This document shows positions 1 through 6,490 of a stretch of DNA of 12,280 bases, one piece after another (within the stretch, counting starts at the first letter, position 1; every line of letters begins with the position of its first letter). Source of the stretch: JAVEYA01 sp034003745 (GTDB taxonomy: Bacteria; Bacillota; Peptococcia; DRI-13; PHAD01). Where the stretch lies: the NCBI GenBank assembly GCA_034003745.1, contig JAVEYA010000070.1, forward strand, positions 1 to 12,280, in the 5' to 3' direction. Both the position numbers and the translations under genes were made by a program. The notes beneath the pieces were generated by a model that did no database searches, was not told the DNA's origin, and saw only the letters and a list, made by a program, of their open reading frames with translations.

Positions 1-202
1 GATTTACGATTGATTGGTTTTGGTATTAATTTATCCGCTAAGAGTATAGCAGAAAAATTTTACTTTCTCAACCGGACAGGCAATGAATTTGTCTGTAGGA
101 AGGTTTTGGTTGGATTATCGGAAAGGGTATCGCGCGCATTATGTCGAAACCATTACCTGGATTCCCCGTCAAATATATTAAAACAGCAAATGGAGACGAA
201 CC
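1..202. other. Left-edge region without a supported gene
   Basis: No gene can be supported here. One plus-strand frame is open from the window edge to a stop at 220-222 and would overlap the start of the next gene by about 20 bases. Its translation shows no motif I recognise and no ribosome binding site precedes its only early ATG (position 10). Another frame is open from position 3 to a TAA at 27-29 and could be the very end of an upstream gene. The stretch is more AT-rich than the genes that follow, so it is most likely the intergenic region or leader of the deacetylase gene. I see no convincing promoter, riboswitch or terminator in it. Confidence 0.5.
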
Positions 203-1276
203 ATGGAACAAAAGATGCGTAGAAGAAAAACAATAGGGCTGCTGCTTATAATAGGACTGCTGCTGGTTATTTTAGCCGGTTGCCGGACTGAAGAGGGCGC
301 TGCCGCCGTACCTGAGCCGCCCGCGGTGACGCCTGCGGAAGCGCCATTGGAACAGCCGCTGGTGGAGCAGGAGCCGGAATCGCCAAAGCCCGACTTGGCG
401 GAAATCAAGGCCAACGAGGCCGGGAAAGTCATGATTCTGATGTATCACGTTATCGGCGGGGAGAAAGAAAAGGACTGGGCGCAGACCGCGGATAATTTCC
501 GACGGGACCTTTTGACGCTGTACAATGAGGGATACGCGCTGCTGGATATTAATGATTTTGTTAATAATACTATCAAAGTAGCGGCCGGGCGGACGCCCGT
601 TGTCCTGACCTTTGACGACGGTACGCCGGGACATTTTCGCTACCTGGAAAAAGAGGACGGCTCGGTGGAAATTGATCCGGACTGCGCCGTGGGCATCTTA
701 TTGGATTTCGAACGGCAGCATCCCGACTTTGGCCGGGCGGCGGTTTTTTATATCAATGACGCCCCTTTCGGACAAAGAAAGTATATCCGGGAAAAACTGC
801 AGGAAATGGTTGACTTGGGTTTTACCCTGGGCAATCATACTCTGACCCACCCCAAATTGAATCAACTGGGGGATGAAAGGGTGCAAAAAGAGCTGGCTCT
901 GCTGGCGCAGCAAGTGGAGGAAGCGGTGAGCGGTTATCGGGTGGAAACTTTGGCCCTGCCTTTCGGCATTTCCCCGCAGAATCGGGCCTTGTTGGCGGCG
1001 GGGACCTGGGAGGGGTATACCTATAGAAATCTGGGGGTCCTCAAAGTAGGAGCGAATCCCGCGCACAGTCCCAATCATGTGAATTATGACGCGCTGACCT
1101 TGCCGCGCGTCCAAGCCAGCACGGTGGAGCTGGAGAAATGGCTGGAATATTTCCGGAAGCATCCGGAGGAACGCTATATCAGCGATGGAGACCCGGAGAC
1201 GGTGGCCGTGCCCCAAGACAGGCAGGAACTGCTGAACAAAGATACGCTGGCCGGTAAGGAACTCCTGGTTTATTAA
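203..1276 (+). CDS. Polysaccharide deacetylase family lipoprotein (CE4/NodB fold)
   Basis: This is probably a secreted, lipid-anchored carbohydrate esterase 4 enzyme that removes acetyl groups from N-acetylated sugars in peptidoglycan or another surface glycan. The N-terminus has a basic stretch (MRRRK), a hydrophobic run and a lipobox LAGC (residues 24-27), so Cys27 would be lipidated and the protein held outside the membrane. A Pro/Glu-rich linker (about 30-68) follows. The catalytic domain shows motif 1 TFDDG (136-140, metal-binding Asp138 or Asp139) and motif 2 HTLTH (212-216, metal-binding His residues). The spacing between them is about 70 residues, longer than the roughly 50 usual in classical NodB domains. 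The region usually holding motif 3 reads ALPFG (251-255) and lacks the common Arg. The ATG is chosen because GGAG (192-195) lies 7 bases upstream. The family call is firm; the substrate is unknown. Confidence 0.88.
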   Translation: MEQKMRRRKTIGLLLIIGLLLVILAGCRTEEGAAAVPEPPAVTPAEAPLEQPLVEQEPESPKPDLAEIKANEAGKVMILMYHVIGGEKEKDWAQTADNFRRDLLTLYNEGYALLDINDFVNNTIKVAAGRTPVVLTFDDGTPGHFRYLEKEDGSVEIDPDCAVGILLDFERQHPDFGRAAVFYINDAPFGQRKYIREKLQEMVDLGFTLGNHTLTHPKLNQLGDERVQKELALLAQQVEEAVSGYRVETLALPFGISPQNRALLAAGTWEGYTYRNLGVLKVGANPAHSPNHVNYDALTLPRVQASTVELEKWLEYFRKHPEERYISDGDPETVAVPQDRQELLNKDTLAGKELLVY

Positions 1277-1369
1277 AAAAACACTTCCTTTTTGATTGAA
1301 AGCATAGTAAATTATTACATGCAGCATAGTTTATTATGACCATTGCGATAGATCAGGGGGGAAGAGAAG

Positions 1370-2530
1370 ATGTCCGAAGTAAGGGGTTTGACCGGATTGA
1401 GACCTGCTCCGCAGGCCATAGACAAGATTACCTGTCCTCCCTATGATGTGATTAAAGGGGGAAGCCCGCTGGAGCAGACGCTCCGGCAGGAAGGCCGTTC
1501 CTTATACCATATCACGCTGGGAGACCGGCCGGTGGAAACGCTCTCCATGCTCTTGGACAACGGTTCTTTACAGCGGGAGGAAACCCCTTGCTTTTACGTC
1601 TATGAACAAACCTTCTCGGGGCATGTCCGCACCGGCGTTTTGGCGGCTGTACCGGTTTCCCCCTATGCAGAAGGAAAAATCATCCGGCATGAAAAAACTT
1701 TTGACGACAAGGTGAAGGGCAGGCTGGAACTAAGGGCCAGGACAGGGTATACCTTTGAGCCGGTGTTCCTTTTAAGCAAAGCTTCCCTGGCCGAAGTGCT
1801 GGATGCCGTCAAGAATTCTTTGGTTCCTGTTTATGCGTTTACTTCCGATTTTGCCGGTCACTCTGAACTGGACGGAATCTATAACCGTATTTTCCGCGTG
1901 CCGGAAGACTCCCCGGCTGGGCAAAGGCTGCGGGAATTGCTGAAAACGAGCCCTTTTTATATTGCGGACGGCCATCATCGCTATCATGCCTCCCTCTTAA
2001 ACGGGCAGACCCACTTTCTGGCCTATATTTGCCAGGCAGACAGCGTGCGTATTCAGGCATACAACCGGGTGATTAACGGCAGAATTAAATTTGAGGAAGT
2101 GCAAGCTGCGCTGGATTTGACGAAGACGGATACTTTCGCTACGCCGCCCAAGCACAGCTTTGCCCTGTATACGAGAACCGGGAGCTATCTGCTTGCGGCC
2201 AAGAACATTCCCGCCGACGCGGTGGGCCGGCTGGACTGCAGCATCCTGGAAAAAGAGCTTTATCCGCATCTGGGCTTGTCCCATGATTTAATCATGGATA
2301 CGCGCTATTTTGATTACTATCCCGAGGCGGAAATACAGACGATGAAAGAACAAGTCGACGCCGGAGCCTATGATTTGGTCTGCGCCCTTCATCCGGTAAG
2401 CATGGAGGAGCTTTTTGCCGTAGCGGAAGCCGGTATTGCCGATCCGGGTATCGTAATGCCGGAGAAGTCGACTTTCTTCGCGCCGAAAATTTTATCGGGG
2501 ATCATTATTTATAAGCATAATAAGCGATAA
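1370..2530 (+). CDS. DUF1015 family protein
   Basis: This belongs to the DUF1015 family (COG4198), conserved in anaerobic bacteria and archaea and without an established biochemical role that I can vouch for. The family signatures are visible: an N-terminal RPAPQ segment followed by CPPYDV (22-27), RHEKT (106-110) with a nearby charged stretch, and the highly conserved ADGHHRYHAS segment (199-208) with its His/Arg cluster. At 386 residues it is a little shorter than many members (about 400-430), but nothing looks broken. There is no signal peptide or membrane segment, so it is expected in the cytoplasm. The ATG follows a strong purine-rich ribosome binding site (AGGGGGGAAGAG, just upstream). 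It lies 93 bp after the deacetylase and 85 bp before the acetyltransferase, and neither neighbour explains its role. The conserved His/Arg cluster suggests binding of a phosphate or a metal, but that is inference. Confidence 0.88.
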   Translation: MSEVRGLTGLRPAPQAIDKITCPPYDVIKGGSPLEQTLRQEGRSLYHITLGDRPVETLSMLLDNGSLQREETPCFYVYEQTFSGHVRTGVLAAVPVSPYAEGKIIRHEKTFDDKVKGRLELRARTGYTFEPVFLLSKASLAEVLDAVKNSLVPVYAFTSDFAGHSELDGIYNRIFRVPEDSPAGQRLRELLKTSPFYIADGHHRYHASLLNGQTHFLAYICQADSVRIQAYNRVINGRIKFEEVQAALDLTKTDTFATPPKHSFALYTRTGSYLLAAKNIPADAVGRLDCSILEKELYPHLGLSHDLIMDTRYFDYYPEAEIQTMKEQVDAGAYDLVCALHPVSMEELFAVAEAGIADPGIVMPEKSTFFAPKILSGIIIYKHNKR

Positions 2531-2615
2531 AAACACTGGTTATTCCCTGGGGGCGAAAAGGAAAATTCAGGCTTGATGTGGAAATAGATTATTAGAAAAT
2601 GGGTGAGGTGCGGAT

Positions 2616-3191
2616 ATGTGGAATGGCAGAAAAATCAGGTTGCGTCCGTTGACGACCGAGGATGCCTGTACATTGCAGAAATGGTATGTGGACAGGGAAT
2701 TCCGCGTGACTTATGACGAATACAACAGTGTCGACCTGGAAGCGATCCGTGCGGAAATCAACCTGACCAACAAGGATATCCGGGATCCGAAGACGGAAAA
2801 AGTCGTCTATCTGGTCTTAAGAAAAGCTGACGAACGCCCCATCGGCCTGGCCTGCCTGCGTCAAATCGACCGCTTGAACGGCAACGCCGAAGTAGTGTTA
2901 GGTATTGGGGAAAAGGATATGCGCTTGGCCGGCTACGGGGTCGATATCCTGATCGTCCTTTTGGATATCTTATATTATGAACTGGGCCTGGAAAAGGCTT
3001 ATTTAAGGATTTATGACCATCATGACCTGGGCTTGAAAAGCGCCTTGAGCTTCGGCTTCCTGACCGAAGGCAAGATGAGGAAACAAGCCTTTCTTGAAGG
3101 CAAATATGTGGATATCTGGATTTTGGGACTCTTGCGGGATGAGTACGAAACCTTGCCCATCGTCCCGAAATGGAAGAGAAAATACACATAA
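2616..3191 (+). CDS. GNAT family N-acetyltransferase (RimJ/RimL-like)
   Basis: This is a single-domain GCN5-related acetyltransferase that should move an acetyl group from acetyl-CoA to an amine. The N-terminus (IRLRPLTTEDA, residues 7-17) is typical of the RimJ/RimL type, which acetylate protein N-termini, amino acids or polyamines. The acetyl-CoA pyrophosphate-binding loop is visible as RLAGYG (103-108), followed by the long helix (ILIVLLDILYYELGLEKAYL) and the usual late segment of the fold with SALSFGFLTEG (142-152). The length of 191 residues is normal. The start ATG is preceded by GGTGAGGTG (2602-2610). The gene is followed by a hairpin terminator (3240-3269), so it probably ends its transcription unit. 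The acceptor substrate cannot be read from the sequence. A role in ribosomal protein acetylation is possible but not shown. Confidence 0.85.
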   Translation: MWNGRKIRLRPLTTEDACTLQKWYVDREFRVTYDEYNSVDLEAIRAEINLTNKDIRDPKTEKVVYLVLRKADERPIGLACLRQIDRLNGNAEVVLGIGEKDMRLAGYGVDILIVLLDILYYELGLEKAYLRIYDHHDLGLKSALSFGFLTEGKMRKQAFLEGKYVDIWILGLLRDEYETLPIVPKWKRKYT

Positions 3192-3239
3192 GGCGGACCG
3201 TAGGAAAGCTTTGAAGCGATTTGATGCAAACAGCCGGAA

Positions 3240-3269
3240 AAAAAGCGCCTGGACTATAAGGCGCTTTTT
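3240..3269 (+). terminator. Rho-independent terminator after the GNAT gene
   Basis: AAAAAGCGCCT (3240-3250) pairs perfectly with AGGCGCTTTTT (3259-3269) around an 8-base loop. The right arm supplies the T run and the left arm an A run, so it could stop transcription in both directions. It lies 48 bp after the acetyltransferase stop and 30 bp before the next ATG, which separates the two transcription units. Confidence 0.85.
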
Positions 3270-3299
3270 ATTCACTTCAGCAGAATATGGGGCGATATC

Positions 3300-3821
3300 A
3301 TGGAACAGACAGACGACGTCAAAGTATTTGTGGAATACAAGAACAAAAAGAATTCCAGCGGAAGAATTATTGAAGGCGTTATTCATTTAAAAATCTCCAA
3401 TCTGATCAGCAAGCAGGAACAGCAGCTGCATATTGAACGCTTAAAAGACAAGCTGACGAAGAAAATGCGCTGGGCTGAGCAATACTGCTTCAAAGAAGCC
3501 GAAGGGATTGTTTATACGGATGGTGAACTGAAGAAACTGGCCCAGACCATCAATGACGCGTATTATAACTATCCGCTGACGGAGATCGCTTTTCATAAAC
3601 AGGAAAGTACCTGGGGAACCTGCAGCCGGAGGACGGGAAAGGTCTATATTTCCGAGCGCTTGATCGGGGCTCCGCTGGATTTGCTCTGGTATGTGATCTC
3701 CCACGAGCTCTGCCATCTGGAAGAGCCGTCGCATGACAGCCGCTTCTGGGAGCTGGTCGGCAAGGGCTGCCCCAACTACATAGAGTGCCGTAAAAAACTT
3801 AAAGCCTATGGCTACCAATAA
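3300..3821 (+). CDS. YgjP/SprT-like zinc metallopeptidase (M48-type HEXXH)
   Basis: This is a small cytoplasmic protein of the YgjP/DUF45 metallopeptidase group. The zinc signature HELCH (135-139) is followed by a third His (His145) and the FW pair in SHDSRFWELVG (144-154). The segment STWGTCS (103-109) upstream matches the conserved WGSC-type motif of the family. At 173 residues it is shorter than the roughly 230 of typical YgjP proteins. The reduced part is the N-terminal beta-rich region, replaced here by a charged, coiled segment (residues 37-60). No signal peptide or membrane helix is present. The ATG is preceded by a weak GGGGC element and comes 30 bp after the terminator. No clear promoter is seen in that gap, so expression may begin elsewhere or depend on a weak site. 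It is 21 bp from the serine proteinase gene and probably cotranscribed with it. Family members are annotated as peptidases by homology; the natural substrate is unknown. Confidence 0.82.
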   Translation: MEQTDDVKVFVEYKNKKNSSGRIIEGVIHLKISNLISKQEQQLHIERLKDKLTKKMRWAEQYCFKEAEGIVYTDGELKKLAQTINDAYYNYPLTEIAFHKQESTWGTCSRRTGKVYISERLIGAPLDLLWYVISHELCHLEEPSHDSRFWELVGKGCPNYIECRKKLKAYGYQ

Positions 3822-3842
3822 GAAGTTACAAAGGAGACGTGT

Positions 3843-4679
3843 ATGGACTGGAGTTCATTATTTTTTATTTTCCTGATTTTCTCTTCTTTACTGCCGATGT
3901 TTAACCAGCGGCGAATCGAGGCCAACCGGATCGGCTTGATTCGGGCTATTGAAAAAAAGAGGGGCTCCCGGGTCATTACCATGATTCACCGCCAGGAGTC
4001 CTTAAGTTTCTTAGGCCTGGCTTTCAGCCGCCACATCAATATCGAGGATTCCGAACATATTTTAAGGGCCATTCGCCTGACCCCCGACAGTATGCCGCTG
4101 GATATTATCCTGCATACCCCCGGCGGTCTGGTGCTGGCTTCGGAACAAATCGCCTACGCTTTGCAGCGCCACCCCGCCAAGGTGACGGTGCTGGTGCCCC
4201 ATTACGCCATGTCCGGCGGGACGATGCTGGCGCTGGCGGCGGATGAGATTTTGATGGATGAAAACGCGGTGCTGGGGCCGGTAGACCCCCAGATCGGACA
4301 ATTCCCGGCTGTGTCCATTATCAAGGTCACCAAGGAAAAGGATATCAATGAAATTGACGATAATACGCTGATTCTCGCCGACGTCAGCCAGAAGGCCATT
4401 CGCCAGGTGGAGAACACCATTTATAATCTGCTGGTGGATGAAATGCCGGAAGATAAGGCCCGGGATATCGCCAGGGCCTTCAGCGAGGGCTTGTGGACCC
4501 ATGATTATCCCATCAAAGTGGATGAGCTGAAAAACATGGGCATTCCCGTGGAAGCAGGATTGCCGGAAGAAGTATACCGGCTGATGGAGCTTTATCCGCA
4601 GGCGGGAGGGCGCCGTCCTTCCGTGCAGTATATCCCGCTTCCTTATGAAGTGCCGCACAAGAATCAGGAGAGCAAATAA
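3843..4679 (+). CDS. Membrane-anchored Clp-fold serine proteinase (SDH_sah / DUF114 type)
   Basis: This is a ClpP/crotonase-fold protein of the SDH family (Pfam SDH_sah), related to signal peptide peptidase SppA and to archaeal DUF114 proteins. A hydrophobic N-terminal segment (residues 5-20, SLFFIFLIFSSLLPMF) should anchor it in the membrane. The fold is marked by HTPGG (91-95), the nucleophile region YAMSGGTM (121-128) with likely catalytic Ser124, and GPVDPQIG (145-152), whose Asp is a candidate catalytic residue. The length of 278 residues is normal. The start is firm: AAGGAG (3831-3836) sits 6 bases before the ATG. The stop codon overlaps the ATG of the exporter gene by one base (TAATG, 4677-4681), which implies translational coupling. 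The likely job is cleavage of membrane proteins or leftover signal peptides, inferred from SppA relatives. Family members are often annotated as serine dehydrogenase proteinases. Confidence 0.87.
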   Translation: MDWSSLFFIFLIFSSLLPMFNQRRIEANRIGLIRAIEKKRGSRVITMIHRQESLSFLGLAFSRHINIEDSEHILRAIRLTPDSMPLDIILHTPGGLVLASEQIAYALQRHPAKVTVLVPHYAMSGGTMLALAADEILMDENAVLGPVDPQIGQFPAVSIIKVTKEKDINEIDDNTLILADVSQKAIRQVENTIYNLLVDEMPEDKARDIARAFSEGLWTHDYPIKVDELKNMGIPVEAGLPEEVYRLMELYPQAGGRRPSVQYIPLPYEVPHKNQESK

Positions 4680-5317
4680 TGAGTCTGGCTGCTTTGTTTG
4701 CCACTGCCTTTGTCATGGGCTTTTCCGGGGCGATGATGCCGGGACCGCTTTTGACGGTTACGATCAATGAATCTTACCGCCGGGGCTTCAAAGCCGGGCC
4801 GCTGCTGGTTTTGGGGCATGGGCTCCTGGAACTGGCGCTGATTGCCGGGTTGACGCTGGGACTATACAATATCCTGGCGCAGCCGTCCTTTCAGAGCGGC
4901 GTAGCTGTTGTCGGCGGCCTGATCCTGCTGTGGCTGGGCTGGGGTATGGCGAAAGACGCCTGGGCAGGCCGGATCAGCCTGCAAAATGAAAGCCGCGGAT
5001 TCTCCCGCGGCATGTCGCCTGTGCTGGCTGGAATTGTAGTAAGTTTGTCCAATCCTTATTGGATTCTGTGGTGGGCGACCATCGGCCTGGCCTATGTCAC
5101 CCAGGCCCTGCAAAAGGGCGTGGCAGGGCTATTGGTCTTTTTCGCCGGTCATATTCTGGCCGATCTCACCTGGTACAGCGCGGTATCCCTTGCGGCGGTA
5201 TCCGGGAAAAAGGTTCTGAGCGAAGGGGTCTACCGCGGGGTGCTGATGGTATGCGGCGTGTTCCTTTTGGGGCTGGGACTGTATTTTGTCCAGGCAGGCA
5301 TTACTCGCACAGTTTGA
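4679..5317 (+). CDS. LysE/RhtB family amino acid exporter
   Basis: This is an inner membrane translocator of the LysE/RhtB family, which exports amino acids such as lysine, threonine or homoserine. The family pattern is clear: an N-terminal helix ending in MMPGPLLTV (19-27), the YRRGFKAG loop (33-40), the SNPYWILWW segment (124-132) before the fourth helix, and six predicted membrane helices in 212 residues, the usual length. The ATG overlaps the stop of the serine proteinase gene. The GGAG in its 3' end (AATCAGGAGAGCAAATAATG) acts as ribosome binding site. The 3' end overlaps the convergent M42 aminopeptidase gene by 17 bp. Coupling to a membrane protease and the neighbouring aminopeptidase fits removal of excess amino acids released by proteolysis. 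That link is inference, and the exported amino acid is not known. Confidence 0.88.
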   Translation: MSLAALFATAFVMGFSGAMMPGPLLTVTINESYRRGFKAGPLLVLGHGLLELALIAGLTLGLYNILAQPSFQSGVAVVGGLILLWLGWGMAKDAWAGRISLQNESRGFSRGMSPVLAGIVVSLSNPYWILWWATIGLAYVTQALQKGVAGLLVFFAGHILADLTWYSAVSLAAVSGKKVLSEGVYRGVLMVCGVFLLGLGLYFVQAGITRTV

Positions 5318-6377
5318 TGCGCTGGGCGGTGTTCTGATCCAGCTTCATAATCAGCTGCAGCATCAGTTTGACCGTATGGTCATAATCGTCATAGTTAAAG
5401 ACGCTGTAATGGCTGTGGATGTAGCGGGTGGGAAAGCTGATCACAATAGTGGGCACGCCGGGCCCGACTTTATGGACGGCGCCGCCGTCTGTGCCGCCGC
5501 CCATCATGGCGTTAAGCTGCAGCGGGATGTTGTTTTCCTTGGCCGTAGCGATAACCAGGTCCCGCAGGCCCCGGCTGCCGATCAGCGAAGCGTCGGCCAG
5601 GGTCAGTACAGGACCCGCTCCCAGTTTGACTTCCGCGTCTTCCTTCTCCAGGCCGGGGGTATCGGTGGCCACGGTGACGTCGGAGACAATGCAGATATCG
5701 GGCCCGATGAGATTGGCGGCGGTAGCTGCGCCTCTTAAGCCCACTTCTTCCTGGACCGTGCCGACGCCGTAAACCGTATTGGGATGCGCCATGGTTTGCA
5801 GCGCGGAGAGGATATCGATAAACAGGCAGCAGCCCAGGCGGTTGTCCAGGGCTTTGGCCATGATATTTTTGGTCTGGTTTAAGACATGGAACGTAGCGCT
5901 GGGGACGATGGGGTCCCCCGGGCAGATGCCGAGGACGTCTTGGGCCTCCTCTTTGTCTTTGGCCCCCACATCAATGTACATATTCTTTTTCTCGACGATT
6001 TCTTTTCTCTCTTTTTCGCTTAAAAGATGCGGCGGCGTGGAACCGATAATGCCCTCACGGTCGCCCCGGGAAGTTTTAATGATGACTTTTTGGGCCAGGA
6101 GTACCTGGTCCCACCAGCCACCCAGCGGGATAAATTTAATAAAACCGTTTTTGGTGATGCTGTTGACCATGAAGCCGATTTCGTCCATATGTCCGGGAAT
6201 CATGATTCTCGGCGCGGCCTGCGCTCCTTGTTTTTTACAGATCAGGCTGCCGAGGTTGTCTTGCGAAAACTCCGCTTTGCCCTGCAAGTATTTTTTAATG
6301 CGGTGTTTGATGTCGCTTTCGAAGCCGGAAGTTCCGTGGGCCAGCGTCATCTCCTTGATCATTTCCAGGCTTTGCAT
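5301..6377 (-). CDS. M42 family aminopeptidase (glutamyl aminopeptidase / tetrahedral peptidase type)
   Basis: This is a cytoplasmic dinuclear zinc or cobalt aminopeptidase of family M42, whose members form large tetrahedral dodecamers and trim peptides from the N-terminus. All ligand motifs are present: GHMDEIG (62-68, His63), KALDNRLG (175-182, bridging Asp178), VQEEVGLRG (208-216, catalytic Glu210 and ligand Glu211), SDVTVATDTPG (232-242, Asp233) and PTRYIHSHYSV (316-326, His321). The length of 358 residues is normal. The start is firm, because AAGGAGG (complement of 6384-6390) lies 6 bases before the ATG. It is the only minus-strand gene in the window. It is divergent from the P-loop/Asp23 gene, and its 3' end overlaps the exporter gene tail to tail. 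M42 enzymes are often misnamed endoglucanase or FrvX; peptidase is the supported role. Confidence 0.93.
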   Translation of the reverse strand: MQSLEMIKEMTLAHGTSGFESDIKHRIKKYLQGKAEFSQDNLGSLICKKQGAQAAPRIMIPGHMDEIGFMVNSITKNGFIKFIPLGGWWDQVLLAQKVIIKTSRGDREGIIGSTPPHLLSEKERKEIVEKKNMYIDVGAKDKEEAQDVLGICPGDPIVPSATFHVLNQTKNIMAKALDNRLGCCLFIDILSALQTMAHPNTVYGVGTVQEEVGLRGAATAANLIGPDICIVSDVTVATDTPGLEKEDAEVKLGAGPVLTLADASLIGSRGLRDLVIATAKENNIPLQLNAMMGGGTDGGAVHKVGPGVPTIVISFPTRYIHSHYSVFNYDDYDHTVKLMLQLIMKLDQNTAQRIKLCE

Positions 6378-6393
6378 AGAGGACCTCCTTAAA

Positions 6394-6423
6394 TTGTATT
6401 CCGGGTTGTTTATACCTTATAAT
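6394..6423 (+). promoter_or_regulatory. Candidate sigma-A promoter for the P-loop/Asp23-DnaD-DnaI cluster
   Basis: TTGTAT (6394-6399, four of six matches to the -35 consensus), an 18-base spacer and TATAAT (6418-6423, a perfect -10) point toward the gene starting at 6491. The predicted transcript starts near 6430 with a leader of about 60 bases. The -10 lies in the loop of an inverted repeat (6411-6417 with 6426-6432), so a regulator bound there would cover it. Confidence 0.55.
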
Positions 6424-6453
6424 CTAGGTATATACCCCAAATTATATACCCAA
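6411..6453. repeat. Repeated TATACC units and inverted repeat in the divergent promoter region
   Basis: TATACC occurs three times (6411-6416, 6431-6436 and 6445-6450). The first forms an inverted repeat with AGGTATA (TATACCT at 6411-6417, AGGTATA at 6426-6432, 8-base gap). The second and third lie in near-direct repeats TATATACCCCAA and TATATACCCAA, 14 bases apart. The repeats overlap the candidate promoters on both strands and could be binding sites for a shared regulator. AT-rich promoter DNA can give such repeats by chance. Confidence 0.4.
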
Positions 6454-6469
6454 GAAGTGGATAAGAAAA
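6441..6469 (-). promoter_or_regulatory. Possible minus-strand promoter for the M42 gene
   Basis: Read on the minus strand, TATAAT occurs at 6446-6441, a perfect -10 match. A weak -35 (TTTTCT, 6469-6464) lies 17 bases upstream. The transcript would begin near 6434 and have a leader of about 57 bases before the M42 ATG at 6377. The weak -35 keeps confidence modest. Confidence 0.4.
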
Positions 6470-6490
6470 TAGTAAGGCAGGATTGAATAG

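Noticed and set aside
10..222. Open plus-strand frame of about 70 codons at the left edge
   Set aside because: It has no ribosome binding site or known motif, is AT-rich, and overlaps the well-supported start of the deacetylase gene.
698..1327. 209-codon minus-strand open frame opposite the deacetylase gene
   Set aside because: The plus strand carries a lipobox and CE4 motifs; the minus frame shows no domain and is rich in residues typical of antisense shadows.
1277..1369. AT-rich gap with TTGATT and TATTAT elements as a promoter for the DUF1015 gene
   Set aside because: The elements are present (1292-1297 and 1332-1337), but their spacing does not fit a sigma-A promoter, so no call is made.
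4062..4658. 198-codon minus-strand open frame opposite the serine proteinase gene
   Set aside because: It is His/Gln-rich shadow coding without motifs; the plus-strand frame has the Clp-fold signatures and a strong start.
5779..6486. 235-codon plus-strand open frame opposite the M42 gene
   Set aside because: It lies antisense to a complete M42 enzyme with all metal ligands and has no recognisable domain.
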